Assembly: GCA_034401795.1 (NCBI GenBank)
Contig: CM067373.1
Location: forward strand, 38,303,669-38,367,668
Direction: 5' to 3'
DNA length: 64,000 nt
From: Chaetoderma sp. LZ-2023a
Taxonomy: Eukaryota; Mollusca; Caudofoveata; Chaetodermatida; Chaetodermatidae
In this document: piece after piece, positions 35,602-46,560 of the stretch
How the letters are laid out: the number at the start of each line of letters is the position of its first letter
Numbering within the stretch: the first letter of the stretch is position 1
Translations under genes and position numbers: made by a program
The notes under the pieces: model-generated
What the model was told of the DNA's origin: nothing
Seen by the model: only the letters and a program-made list of their open reading frames with translations
The model's database searches: none

Positions 35602-36561
35602 TTATTTTCTGAGGACTGAGACGGCGAGCGGGTTAGAAGTGTCACCGAGGTAATGGTCGGTAAAACTTGACTCACAGTGCCACTGGGCTACTGATATAAT
35701 GTCTTCAATAGAAACACCATTAAATAATGCCGTGGAAGTTACCACACCATGGGCACTATGAGCCTTGGCTCTATCTACTTAAATTCCAGTGGCTGTCTTA
35801 TGACAGAATTGAATACATTCTACTATCCATCTGGAAATAGTGTCTTTTAATGCTCTACCATGGGGTTCAATATATGACAACCATAGGGAGCATGGGTCCG
35901 TCTGCCAAACCTGAGTTCTTCTCTTGTACTTATTTAAAGCATGGACAGGACACCATACTTTAGCACCAGGATCATATCTGGTTAAGGCAGGTAAAATAAT
36001 AGGTTGACACGGATAGTTTAAAGATTGATTTTTAGCCAAGAAATTCAATCTTGGCAGAAGCTTAAGGCCTTCACCTGTAACTATATAATGGTCAGGCTCA
36101 GCAGACAATGCATGAATTTCACTCCTGCATCTGCCGCGACTAAATGGTTCAAAAGGTTTATCACTCAAAACTTGAAGAACCAGAGAAAGACTCCATGACG
36201 GTGTCAGTGGAGGATTTCTAGGTCTGAGATTACCCATACCTTTAATAAGAGTATTTAATACACATACTTCATTACTTCCCCTCTTTGCCAAGCAAGCGAT
36301 AACAGTCATTAATGCTGATTTATATCCAGCAATAGAATTAGGCTTAAGACTCTCGGCATCATACAGGTGACAGAGAAAATCAGCTACTACCTGAATAGAT
36401 GCATCCATTGGATTGATACATCTCTTTGAGCACCATTCTGCAAATCTGTTGATTTTATAATTATATGCTCTGGAGGTTGACCCCCTTCTGGCTCTGGCCA
36501 TGAAATTGGCTGCTTGCTCAGAAAAGCCCTCCTTAATTGCATATTTTTTGACAACATCCAT
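35602..36561 (-). pseudogene. DIRS tyrosine recombinase
   Basis: Frame of 320 codons from MDVVKKYAIKEGFSEQAANF to a TAA at 35602, interrupted by an in-frame TAA at 35779-35781. The N-terminal core-binding part includes SRAYNYKINRFAEWC and VVADFLCHLYDAESLKPNSI. The catalytic part includes SLSLVLQVLSDKPFEPFS (helix before the first Arg block), then after the stop RAKAHSAHGVVTSTALF, AQWHC and FTDHYL with the presumed nucleophile Tyr. The second box normally reads HxxR (AHSVRG in the copy at 56929), but here the Arg codon is His. The recombinase joins the circular DNA intermediate to the target without duplication. Stop and Arg loss make it inactive. Confidence 0.9.
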
Positions 36562-36570
36562 GCAGTCAAT

Positions 36571-36915
36571 TTAAACATTGACGGATTGTTGTGAAGGGTC
36601 TTGCTCTAGAAGATAATATTGTCCATCAGAGGCAGAGGAAACGGATTGCAGACCAGAAGGTCCAGCAGATTCGTAAACCATGATCGGCTTGGCCAATTCG
36701 GGGCGATCAGCAGCACTAGGCATTTTATCTGTTTGATTTTCTGAAGAATCCTTGGAATCAGGATTGTTTGAGGGTATGCGTATGCATACATTCCCTTCCA
36801 ACTGATAGCTAGAGCATCTATTGCGATAGAGCTTGAGTCTGGAATCGGAGAAACGTACATCATCATCTTCGCATTCTTCTTCATTGCGAATAAATCTATG
36901 TTTGGTTTTCCCCAA
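36571..36915 (-). pseudogene. DIRS RNase H-recombinase linker region
   Basis: Open minus frames with an acidic stretch (MGKTKHRFIRNEEECEDDDV) and a Ser/Pro/Asp-rich part (NPDSKDSSENQTDKMPSAAD, ESAGPSGLQSVSSASDGQYY). The same words occur in copy 3 (57735-58110), showing it is element coding and not spacer. It connects RNase H to the recombinase. Confidence 0.6.
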
Positions 36916-36918
36916 TGA

Positions 36919-37407
36919 TTAAACAGATGATCTGCATTGATTTAGTTGCCATTCCGTAGGCAGAATGCTCATCCTTCCGCTCAATGAGTCTGCTAACAGA
37001 TTCAGCCTTCCCGGAATATGAACTGCTTTCAAGGTGCTCATATGATCAATGCACCAGCAAAGCAGTTTCCATGTCATCATACAGAGACTGAGCGACTGGT
37101 GGTTTATGTAACTCATTACTGTTGAGTTGTCTGAACGTATCAACACAAACATTCCCTCCACTTCTTTTAAGACATGTTCCAGGCCTAGAATTACAGCCCA
37201 TAATTCTATCATGTTGATATGCTCCTTTGACTGATCCAGATTCCAAAGCCTTGATATTGTGGCTTCTTCCAGGCAAGCTCCCCATTCCTCCATTGATGCA
37301 TCCGTAAACATCGTTACTTGAGGGTGGGGAGGGATCAGCATGACTCCCGCCAGGAGATTCTCTCTCTCCAACCACCAATGAAGGTGATGAATGAGAGGAT
37401 CCAACAA
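36919..37407 (-). pseudogene. DIRS RNase H domain
   Basis: Minus frame of 162 codons. TDASMEEWGACLE carries the first catalytic Asp; HINMIELWAVILGLEHVL carries the Glu; LIRSDNSTVMSYIN carries the second Asp; HIPGRLNLLADSLSGR carries the HxxGxxNxxAD signature with the last Asp. It continues from the reverse transcriptase in DIRS pol and degrades RNA template. The domain looks complete, although flanking frames are shifted. Confidence 0.9.
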
Positions 37408-38360
37408 AAATGGGTGTGTCCAGTGATCCTGAACTCTACGTCCACTGAGTCATGAGAAACAGCTGAATCGGCCGCCTGCACAAGGCCACCTGAGGAATGA
37501 CTGGTTCCATTGAAACCATCAGACCTAGCATTCTCAGATAGACTCGTGCTAGAATACAATGACTGCTGCAAACCAATTGAATGCACGAGAGGAGATTCTC
37601 CACTCTCTCCTGGGATGGATAAACATATCCTATCTCCAGATCGAAGAACATACACAGGTAAATTAACTTCTGGGATGGAGTCAGCTCTGATTTTTTAAAG
37701 TTGATTATCCAGCCTAAATCTGTGAGAGTTTTTCAAAACTATCTCCAGATTTGCTGTCAAGCTTTCTGGGTTGTGTGCCTTTAGCAACCAGTCATCTATG
37801 TAAGTGTGAACTGCTATATTACTCCTGCGGAGGTATGCTGTGATAGCAGGGACCACTGAAGTGAAGGCCCTCGGAGCCGTCGAGATACCAAATGGAAGAA
37901 CTTTGAATTCCCATTGGCGTCCCTGAAAAGCAAATCTCCGGAACCGATAAAAGCTCCTTGCAATAGGAATGTGGAAATAAGCGTCATTCAGATCTATTGA
38001 TGCTGTCCACATCACCTTCTCTAACCCCAACAACACTGACTTTATGAAACTCTGTGTGTCTATAAACTTGTTTAGGGGTTGAGAATTGGTCTCCACCACC
38101 ACCACCCCACACACACACACACCCCACCCCCGGTGTTCTTTGTCACAAGAAACATGGTTAAATAGAAACCATGGCAATCTTGGGCCAGTTGAATTGCTTC
38201 TTTTTCCTCTTCTATGCACAACCGCTTGTCTGGATCTCTTGGAATTTGAGTCCAGACTGGAACAGAGACAGAAGCAATGGCGGACCGATTATCCACTCTG
38301 GACTGTATCCGCACGAAAGCCATTGCAAGACTAAGCGGTCCTGAATTAACTGCTCCCACT
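37408..38360 (-). pseudogene. DIRS reverse transcriptase
   Basis: Main frame 38219-37695: WTASIDLNDAYFHIPIARSF (first catalytic Asp block), RFAFQGRQWEFKVLPFGIST with APRAFT, and THTYIDDWLL-type box (reads VHTYIDDWLL, catalytic YIDD). It ends RLDNQL where a shift occurs; the downstream part 37655-37436 resumes MFFDLEIGYVYPSQERVENL. Upstream, the usual VTKNTGGWRPILNL word is split by a GT-rich simple repeat of about 40 bp (38085-38130), giving a CVCGVVVVE insert. Copies at 53943 and 58860 have this word uninterrupted. Inactive. Confidence 0.9.
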
Positions 38361-38379
38361 CCTTATTTGTGGAAAATCA

Positions 38380-40300
38380 AATGACCTCCCATCGGTGCAC
38401 CTAGGGTTAGTGGGGTGCACATAAATTTTAGAAGTTGGTGTGTCTCTGGTACGTGTGGTAACCGAAAATTATTTTAGGCCATTAGACCCGGTTACCACGC
38501 GCCACACCGTGCATGCCACACCCAGCGTCACATGCACCTTGGTGCGCGGGCTTCTGCCTGGCTGGCTGCACTTGATGCGCTGGCTGACGTACAGCAGCAC
38601 ACAGCTGCTGGTGTGGCCAGCGTGGTCTCAGAACCCGGCCGGCCTGCTGGCCTCTGACACTACCAGCACCACCACGAGCATACTGCTGTCGAACAGCTAA
38701 GGGCTGAACACGGCAACTTGAGCTCCTGGGACAGGCACAAATTGCCCAAAGCAAATGTGCGCCTCGTCCACAGTGACTTGGTCACTGACCTAGTCAAACA
38801 ATCCAATGCCAGGTTGATCCCATTCTGGATGGCTCATTGCAGTCACTGGACTAGGCTGCTGGTGAACCGAGGCTGCCACTACCTCTGATAGCAGCTGAGA
38901 GACATGAGAGTGCACTGATTGCTGCTCGCGAACTCTCCTCAGTATCACGCAGAGCGGCGTTAGCTGAGTGCATAGCGCCCGAGCACAGTGCTCCCATGTC
39001 AGCACGAGAGCCTGGCCACATGTCTTCCCCCAGAGCGGCGCGGTTGTCCACGCTTGGTCTGGGCGCTAGACCATACCGAGTGTACTGACTGGCAGTAACT
39101 CGCTAGCATCTAGCAACCTTGCGGGGGGTGGGGGGGGGGGGCTTCGTGAGGCGACCTTTCGGTCTAATCGACTCCTCTGCCAGTGAACATATCTAAGATA
39201 TGCTCAGCATAGGGCAGAGACTGAGCCAAGGTGGCCAATGGCTTAGCCTGTAACCATGCCCGCGGGTTACTGGCATCCGTTTCGTTCACGGAGAGCTCTG
39301 GTCTGACAGCAAGGAGCCACGCACATGCGTCAGACCAGTCTTCGTCCATGGCCACCTGCGAATTGCCGACGAGCAGCGTGCCCTCGTCATCTTCAATGGC
39401 ATTCGCAGGTGGGGCTGTGAAGGAGGCTACAGATGTACCCAACTGCCTGGGGAATGCATATAGGCGAGGGCTGGCATGACATTCTCCACGGGCAAGCCAC
39501 GCACCGAGGCCACACTCATGTGAGGGTCATAATGCACACTAGCGCTGCCCAGGTCATCCGTATAGGATTCGATGGCTAAGCGTGGTATCTTATACGAGCG
39601 GCCGTCCGCTCCAATTTGGCCCACAGGTTGAATCATGAAACCTGCTCCCGAGGGAACAGTACCATAGATGCGAGCAGCCGCACTCCCCCATGAGAGGAGT
39701 GCAAACGCTCGCATCCATGCCTTCATGATCGTCCCGTGGGTCGAGCAGGTAGTCTTTGTCATCTTCCTGGTCAGGAAAGTTAGACTCTGGTTTAGCAAGG
39801 AAAGCTAACCCAGACTGACCAGGAGAATGCCCGAGGGCAGATGATGAGGGTACTCCGCGAGTGATCATCATCAGGCCCGCTGGTCAGGTCCTGCCTGATG
39901 CTGCTCACGCCGCTGGATCACCAGGTGTCCGAACTAGTAGGGCATGATCCAGGGACGGAGGCTACCTGCACTGATGTTGATGCGCAGAAAGTTGAAACAC
40001 CTGTTCCCAGAAGCATGCCACGAAGCATGTCAGGCATCAGGTCTTTCAAGGTCCTGCGCATCTCACTCACTAACTCTAGAGGCCTTCTTCTTACCCTCCT
40101 TCTCCTTCCTCACCCTTTTGCCGTCCTCTACCATCATCTTCGCCTGGGAACAGAAGAATTCAGAGGTTAGATCCGCACACACACACACACACCCCTCTTT
40201 ACATATAGCACATTTGTTACTCACATTTGAGTCTACAGTCTGTACAAGATGGGCAGAGGTGGGGGAAGAATCTAGCCTTCAGATGTTTCTGGCATGATGG
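38380..40300 (-). pseudogene. DIRS gag-like region
   Basis: GC-richer minus-strand region with several overlapping frames: 39871-39590 (SALGHSPGQSGLAFLAKPES), 39798-39427 (GSAAARIYGTVPSGAGFMIQ and IESYTDDLGSASVHYDPHMS), 39442-39164 (AMDEDWSDACAWLLAVRPEL, AEHILDMF) and 39051-38790. Together they look like one protein broken by two or three frameshifts. Position upstream of RT fits gag. Matching words (WPGS followed by related sequence, AAISALSH) recur in copy 3 at 59553-59872. A G-run sits at 39121-39141, and a CA run at 40175-40192. Confidence 0.7.
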
Positions 40301-41383
40301 ACATGATGATTTCTGAAAATTTCTGGTAGGCATATGAAGAGAATGAGTATTTTAGTTTGTTAATTTGTTATTTCTTTTAGTAAATACAAGAACAAACTCG
40401 AGCGAGAAGACACCCACCTTTATTACTGACAACCCTGAATGGACAGATGTCTTCTCTTGATTTTCAAAGAATAAAAAACACAACCAGGGATAACAAAGAA
40501 TGTTAGAAAAGATGACAGAGACTGATTATGACTATCCAGATATCTCTCCACATTCATAACATAGGATGATAATGATATCAATTGTTTCTCTAAACTAAGA
40601 TTATGACATCAAGGAAAAGAGAAAAAACGTCTGGCTGATTATGACATTAAACCTCAATGCAAAAGCCCCTTCAATGGGAGGAGACATCAGAATATGAATG
40701 CAAGAAATACGTAGGAACACATACATTCATCACTCAAGAATAGTATAATATTAAATTATATATCTGAGAACCCATGCCCAACCACAAGAGAGAATACAGT
40801 GCAATAAAGATGCCAGCAAGAATTGATCAAAATTTTCAAATAATTAGGTGATAAACTCCCTTATCCTGAACACAGGCAAACCATCCCCTTGTGCAGAAGA
40901 ACATGTCCATCCATCCACAGAATCTGTAGAGTCTTGATGGGGGGATCGGACAAAAGGAGGGAGATATCTTTCATCTTATATCTCTGACACTTAGACATAT
41001 CATAATGATAAGTCAGAAAAAAGAGGCGTGATCAACCTCTGAGTGAAGAACAGGAGCATTACCATGATCATAAGATGAGCCTGTGGACACAAAGACACAA
41101 GGGATTAGTAGACCTAGGCGCTGGGACAATTTAACAAGGATTCCCAGCACCTAAAAACGCGCTAACACCAGGTCGGCCGCGAACGAAAACCGGTAATGTA
41201 TAAAAGCTACAAGTCTTAATTAATATATGGAACAATATCACCTTAATGGATGATGAAGAGGACTCTTCTGGCATCTTAGAATCAGCCATTATAAATATGG
41301 ATGATAAAATAAGTATGAAAATTCTCTAAAAATAGCTTGAATAAGTTTTTCATCAGTTGCATGGAAGCCAATATATTAGAAAA
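40301..41383 (-). other. DIRS 5' untranslated region
   Basis: AT-rich sequence between the gag-like region and the right terminal repeat. No long frame. It would hold the element's promoter. Confidence 0.5.
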
Positions 41384-41563
41384 CGGAAGTACCAGTATGC
41401 GCATGCACAGAAGTGGGGTCTGACATGTACATGACTGTGTACATTCCACCTGCCCAGTAGGGGCACCTAACATTTTATAATTCTGAATATTATTGAATTT
41501 AGAGCCGATATACTAATATATCAAGAGTGTTAGGGAGGTAAGTATGTTCTCATGATGTGAAAG
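41384..41563. repeat. DIRS right inverted terminal repeat
   Basis: CGGAAGTACCAGTATGCGCA through TTCCACCTGCCCAGTAGGGG and CACCTAAC, then GAGCCGATATACTAATATAT and GAGTGTTAGGGAGGTAAGTA to GATGTGAAAG. It is uninterrupted and so shows what the left repeat looked like before the nested insertion. Confidence 0.92.
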
Positions 41564-41615
41564 ACGGATGGCCACCCTAGTATCTCACTTGGCCTTTCAG
41601 GCCAGGTGACGATAA
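41564..41615 (+). repeat. Mollusc interspersed repeat, right part
   Basis: ACGGATGGCCACCCTAGTAT then CTCACTTGGCCTTTCAGGCC and AGGTGA. It completes the repeat begun at 33020. Confidence 0.8.
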
Positions 41616-42229
41616 TAATTAAAATATGTCACAAATTACATCTTATGTATGAGGATTGTGTAACCTTACTGTGACATACATGTATGCTGAAATAATAAGT
41701 TCGGTAGTCAAAAATTCTATAATTGAATGGCCTCCGACTTTCAGGTCTAAAATTAGATATAATACATGTGGCCTTATGACATGCCCCAGGTGAGCTAATA
41801 ACAGATAACAAACATAACTTCACCAAGGCAGTAACACTGTATGATACCCTGTTTGATATGTTTGCTAAAATCAGAGATTATTAACATATTACATGTATTA
41901 GAACGTCTGGTCACAGTATTACTATAGAGCTAATAACAAGTTGTCCCAAAACTGGTAACTGTTAAGAGATTTCAGTAAATCAATAAAATACATACCTTCC
42001 AATACAGCTATTTCCATTTTAATGTTATTAGTTCTAAGTATTCTATCTAACAGTTGTGACAGTGTTTTCAAAATAGTGAATTCTGTATCCATAACTATAA
42101 TACATATATAGTAATGCACTGGATTTTTTCAGACAAAGACTTAAACTTCCCACCAATTTTAGCAGGTCATGAGGTCAACTAAAGTAAAGGTTTTTTCACA
42201 TGATGAAGAAAATAACTAAAGTCCTGGCA
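41616..42229. other. No gene recognised
   Basis: AT-rich with a CCCCAGGTGAGCTAATAAC phrase near 41785, another repeat-A tail fragment. No coding signal. Confidence 0.45.
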
Positions 42230-42612
42230 TTTCCTAGCGCTCGGACTTTATTATTGTATTATCTTCATGCATAATAACTAAAGTCCAGGGATTTCCTGGC
42301 TCTTCCAAAAATCTCGGACTTTAACTTTGAAAACAAGCGATTAAAATACCAGGCTTATCCAGGCTTTTCCTGGCTTCTTAGTGTATCAGTTTCATGCCTG
42401 GTTTTCCAGGCCAATCCAAGATTTTTAAAGCCTGGATAAGCCTGGAGTGTTGCTATTGCTTGAAATCCTGGCTTCTCCTGCCTTTTGAATCCCAGGATAT
42501 GACAGGAAATGCCTGGATTCAACAGGCTAAAGGATTCCTGGCTTTTCCTGGCTTCCAGAGCTCGGAGTAAGCTCAGAAATGCCAGGATATCCCATCCTTC
42601 AGACAAAATCCG
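42230..42612. repeat. Degenerate CCTGG-rich tandem repeat
   Basis: Irregular copies of CCTGGCTTTTCCTGGCTTC, CCAGGCTTATCCAGGC and related words, similar in composition to the 20-bp minisatellite at 31 kb (complement CTTTTCCGGGCTATTCCTGG). The minus frame is a repeat artefact. Confidence 0.6.
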
Positions 42613-43070
42613 GGATTTTTTTTCACCAGAGATAGATCAATCCCAATATGAGCGAGGTGTGGATGGAGCTTAGCTACAGATGGGCGGGGTATAGCTAAAA
42701 ATGGAAAGGTCCATTGCACACTTGACAGCATTCATCCAGGGAGGCGATTCACATACTCGTACACTGTCCCCAAACTATTTTCTGGATAATAAATTGGGAC
42801 AAGCTAGCCAACCTGAAAATTGCAATTATATTATTGTCAACAAAATCAGATAAATGTTACACATCCAACACTGAAATACTAAATTTGAACTATATTTACT
42901 TAGAGTCCATGTTAAATCTGCTTAGCTCTGCTAAAATTGTCAGAAGCTACCTGAGTAATATCTCACATTTTAACAAGTTGGAATAAGAGTTCACTGGTGA
43001 TGTTTAAAATGCACTTCCTAATATTGTATACACAACACAATCATTATTCACTACACAACAGACTAGATTA
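42613..43070. other. Dispersed repeat relic, no gene
   Basis: Contains GAGCGAGGTGTGGATGGAGC then TTAGCTACAGATGGGCGGGG and ATGGAAAGGTCCATTG (42650-42720), a phrase shared with 28139-28195 and 51465-51525. Otherwise nothing seen. Confidence 0.5.
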
Positions 43071-43074
43071 TGGC

Positions 43075-43290
43075 AGTCTTCTTCTTCTTTTCATTCGCTG
43101 ATCATACCGCCAGTCTTGTAAGTGACTATCGACATAATCATAAGCGTTAATTTCGTGGATCCATGGTTTATTAGAGTGCGCCGTGCGGCCTGGAACCTCC
43201 GTCTTCAGCACTCGAGGTTTCTGTCAGGGTTACCTCACCCTTACCTCCTTTAGTCGCCTCATATGACATGCAGAGAATATGGAAGATTAT
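43075..43290. repeat. Dispersed SINE-like element, copy 1
   Basis: TTCTTCTTTTCATTCGCTGA through GTAAGTGACTATCGACATAA, ATGGTTTATTAGAGTGCGCC, TCTTCAGCACTCGAGGTTTC and CTTTAGTCGCCTCATATGAC. About 90% identical to 53377-53600. No tRNA-like head was confirmed. Confidence 0.75.
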
Positions 43291-43442
43291 GGCAGTGAGG
43301 ATCATGTAATGTCACTATGTCACTGCAAAGCTCGAAAATTAGAAAAATATTGTTGTCTCCAGGGGCAGGTACGCCATTTAAATTAAGTTGTCCGACTACA
43401 CAGGTTACCCCATTTCTGTAAATTCTGTAAAAATATGTATTG

Positions 43443-43545
43443 TTCCATTTGCAGACCAAGAGAAGATTATTTTTGAAAACTTACCACTGGAATGACTGGC
43501 TCGATAACAGTCTTCTCTTGGTCTGCAAATGGACATTTTCAATGA
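43443..43545. mobile_element. MITE-B, internally deleted copy
   Basis: TTCCATTTGCAGACCAAGAG then AAGATTATTTTTGAAAAC and GGAATGACTGGCTCGATAAC; right arm AGTCTTCTCTTGGTCTGCAA with ATGGACATT. The right arm lacks the CATTCC..AAATTTTC part. Confidence 0.7.
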
Positions 43546-43605
43546 GAAAATTTAAATTTTCTTGAAAAAATTAGAGTGTTAAGACTAAATAAAATCATTA
43601 GTCAA

Positions 43606-43607
<2 letters not shown>

Positions 43608-43645
<38 letters not shown>
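43608..43645. repeat. (TA)n array, left flank of Tc1 element 2
   Basis: About 19 TA units running into the transposon end. Confidence 0.9.
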
Positions 43646-43646
<1 letters not shown>

Positions 43647-45158
43647 TGAGCCAAAGAAGTTTAGCAACAGTGAAGTTTGGTTTGTTGTATTAAAACTATG
43701 CGTCCATTTATAACCAAATTTGCAGGCATGTTTCGGCAATGTAATGTCTCGCTGATCATGAAGAAATGCAAATCATTTCTTGCATTTCTCGGCCGCACGC
43801 TTACTGCATTTGAAAATGCATTTTTCATGCACTGTCCCACATTGGCGGGTAGCGAAGGCAAAAATTCACCATATTGCAAAAGCAGATAACGAACGTTAAC
43901 AGAAAACGCTTAAAAGTTTACCCTACCAAGCATGGGCCACCACCCAGGGCTACCCGAATATCAGCGCCATGAAGCAATGGGAAGACTCGCTGCTGGGCAG
44001 AGCGTTCGCACTGTTGCTCGACATTTTAATGTTCACGCTTCAACCATTTCCCGTCTCCGCCAACATCAACAGGAAACTGGACATGTTAATGACCGACCAC
44101 GATCTGGCAGACCGAGAGCAACAACACCACGAGAAGACCACTACTTAGTGACGTCATCACGACGTCACAGGTTTGAGACTGTGCCGTGGCTGTCCCGTAA
44201 TTTGCACACCGCTACCGGCACTACAGTGCATGCACAAACTGTGCGAAACAGACTCCATGATGCTGGACTGCATGCCCGTCGTCCACTTGTTGCTGTTCCG
44301 CTTACAGAGTGTCAGATCGAGAATCAGTTTGCATGGGCAAGAACTCATCAGTGATGGCATGCTCAACAATGGAGCCACGTTTTGTTCAGTGATGAGTAAA
44401 GGTTTTGTGTGGATGTGGCGGATGGTAGGCAACGGGTTTGGCGATGTTTAGGAGAACGGTATGATGCAGCCAACATCATTCAGCACGGCAGATTCGGTGG
44501 CGGCAGTGTCATGGTGTGGGCTGGAATCCATGAAAATGGCAAAACAGATCCTATTGTGATTTGCGGAAATTTAACGGCTCAACGTTACTGTGAAGAAGTT
44601 GTCGCCCCTGTTGTCATCCCTTTTATGCAGCATCATGCAGACTTTATGTTCCAGCAAGACAACACCCGTCCTCATTCAGCTATGGTCACCAGTGATTTCC
44701 TTGAGGCTAACAACATTCCAGTGTTGGACTGGCCATCGTGATCACCGGACCTGTCTCCTATCGAATACGTGTGGGACATTCTTGGCCGTATGGTGCGTGA
44801 GAACCATCCACATCTTCACATGCGGGAGCTGGAAGCTGCACTGCTCCAGGAATGGGATGCGATTCCTCTTCGTGACATCAGGTGCTTAATTCGAAGCATG
44901 AGAAAGCGATGTACAGCGGTGGTTAATGCGCGCGGAGGTCACAACCGGTATTGACAGCTCAGTGTCATTATTTAAATTGGACCCTTCCATTAAATGATGC
45001 CGTGTTAAAGGCGCGATGCTAGCATTACAGTAACAAGAGACTGTTGTTCAAATTGGAAAATGACCTATCAATTAAATAATATATTTGAATCAATTTATTG
45101 TTTTTGTTAAATAACATTTATACAGTAATATTCTGTGTTGCTAAACTTTTTTGGTTCA

Positions 45159-45159
<1 letters not shown>
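43646..45159 (+). mobile_element. Tc1/mariner-type transposon (copy 2)
   Basis: A 1514-bp element flanked by TA. Ends CTGAGCCAAAGAAGTTTAGC and, complementing the right end, CTGAACCAAAAAAGTTTAGC, both continuing AACA. It belongs to another Tc1 subfamily than the copy at 21636. Confidence 0.93.
43932..44954 (+). pseudogene. Tc1-like transposase with three in-frame stops
   Basis: One uninterrupted reading register of 341 codons including the final stop (about 340 residues), from MGHHPGLPEYQRHEAMGRLA to GGHNRY-stop, but with TGA at 44352, TAA at 44397 and TGA at 44739. N-terminal HTH (QSVRTVARHFNVHASTISRL), GRPRATTPRE linker, second HTH (AQTVRNRLHDAGLHARRP). The first catalytic Asp lies just before the TAA (FSDE). 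GRFGGGSVMVWAGI follows, then the second Asp in FQQDNTRPHSA, then SPDLSPIEYVWD with the final Glu. No frameshift is present, so inactivation was by point changes only. Two stops fit CGA to TGA decay. Confidence 0.92.

Positions 45160-45215
<56 letters not shown>
45160..45215. repeat. (TA)n array, right flank of Tc1 element 2
   Basis: About 28 TA units, the continuation of the array at 43608. Confidence 0.9.
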
Positions 45216-45218
<3 letters not shown>

Positions 45219-45594
45219 GCCCTAAAAATAACAAATTATCTAGGTCAACCAGTGTGTTAAAATTTGATTTCCCTACAGTAAAAAGTGGTTGCCCCGGACC
45301 GCAGGGACTTGTAATTTTCGTGGCCTGCACTCATCTCATCTAGAACATGGGTATACATTTCACTGTGCCCATCATCCTAATCGTAATCTACAATAAATAC
45401 ATGAGGCGACCAATCAGATAATAGCATCAAGTCATTTCTTTCCAGTAGGTGACACAAAAGATCCATGTTTTCGAATGCTCAAAGTGCCTTTATACGAAAA
45501 TGCTTATGATAATGACAGATTTCATTTTTAAATATGCAAATAATGCCTGCTGTATTTAGTTTATCATGACATATGTTGTTTAATCGTTTACCAC
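45216..45594. other. No gene recognised
   Basis: AT-rich spacer without a supported feature. Confidence 0.4.
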
Positions 45595-46210
45595 TCAAGC
45601 TGGCCAAAACTGGCCTCTGCATTGGTCTTGAGAAATGCCCATTTTCAGGCAAAGAGATCATTTTTGAACATTTACCACCGGAATGACTGGCTTGATAACC
45701 CAGCCAGTCATTCCAGTGATAAATTTACAAAAATAGTTTTCTCTTGGCCTGCAAATGGGAATTTTCTGGAAAAATTGTGATTTTTTAAACCAAATTGAGG
45801 TAATCCTTTAGTGGTCAAGCCTGTCCATTTACAGGACAATAAACAATCCTTTAGTGGTCATTTACAGAACTAGATTAATTTTGTTAAATTTACCACTGTA
45901 ATGAATGGCTTGATAACCAACTCAGTCATCTTAGTGTACTATAAAAACTTTATTTTTCTTAACCAATCTTGACTTTTAAAGGGGTAATATTATGTTGACT
46001 CTATGATCTTAGATAATATCGAAAGCTTATAATTATCTTATAAGCAGGCTTGTTAGCCCTTTAATGGTCAACATAGGTCAAAATCGGCCTCTGTGGTGGT
46101 CTTAAGACATTTTTTGAAATTTTACCACTGGAATGACTGGCTCGATAACCGAGCCAGTCATTCTGATGGTAAATTTCAAAAATAGTTGATTTGACCATTA
46201 AAGGATTACT
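45595..46210. repeat. Cluster of three MITE-B copies
   Basis: Palindromic copies at about 45637-45775, 45831-45975 and 46070-46205. Each has TTTACCACTGGAATGACTGG-like left arms, a GATAACC turn and GCCAGTCATTCCAGTGATAA-like right arms, with TCCTTTAGTGGTCA or TCCTTTAATGGTCA outer words. They lie just 3' of the WD40 gene's stop codon and could be in its 3' UTR. Confidence 0.8.
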
Positions 46211-46560
46211 CTAAATTAACGGGCCCATATATCGAGGCAACATTATCTAACTGGCTGAACATTATCGCCATAAACTGAATGAAACACTTGTGCAATGAGG
46301 CAGCTTAACTTTGCATATCTGTCTAGTCAATAGGTCAGGATAGCATTAAACATGTACAGAGTTTCTTCAAAGCAATTTGAATAAAGATTTCCTCTACATA
46401 AGGTACTTAAAATGTTCACAAAGTTGTTATCATGTTTCACATTTAGGTCGGTTGAAGCAAGCTCGTAACTATAACCGTAGAAACTAGCTCTTGTGGAAAT
46501 GGTTGCTTGAATTGGCAGCTATTGTCACTGTCAATTTACATTGGATCAGGAAGTTTGAAG

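Larger units (their letters stand above)
33691..41563 (-). mobile_element. DIRS-type tyrosine-recombinase retrotransposon (complete architecture)
   Basis: Element read on the minus strand: gag-like region, reverse transcriptase, RNase H, tyrosine recombinase, internal complementary region, terminal repeats. The two ends are inverted repeats: CTCTTGATATACTAGTATAT near 33752 corresponds to the complement of 41505-41530, and GTTAGGTGCCCCTACTGGGC near 34709 to the complement of 41450-41470, the matching stretch running another ~70 bp. The region at 34880-34990 contains the complement of the left terminus (33691-33750) joined to the complement of the right terminus (41510-41563), the hallmark of DIRS. 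There is no target-site duplication, as expected for recombinase integration. Length is about 7.0 kb without the nested repeat at 33783-34687. Coding regions carry stops, so this copy is dead. Confidence 0.93.

Noticed and set aside
38440-38754. Plus-strand frames near 38.4-38.7 kb and 39.2-40.3 kb as host genes
   Set aside because: They are antisense to the DIRS gag-like region, whose minus-strand frames match those of copy 3.
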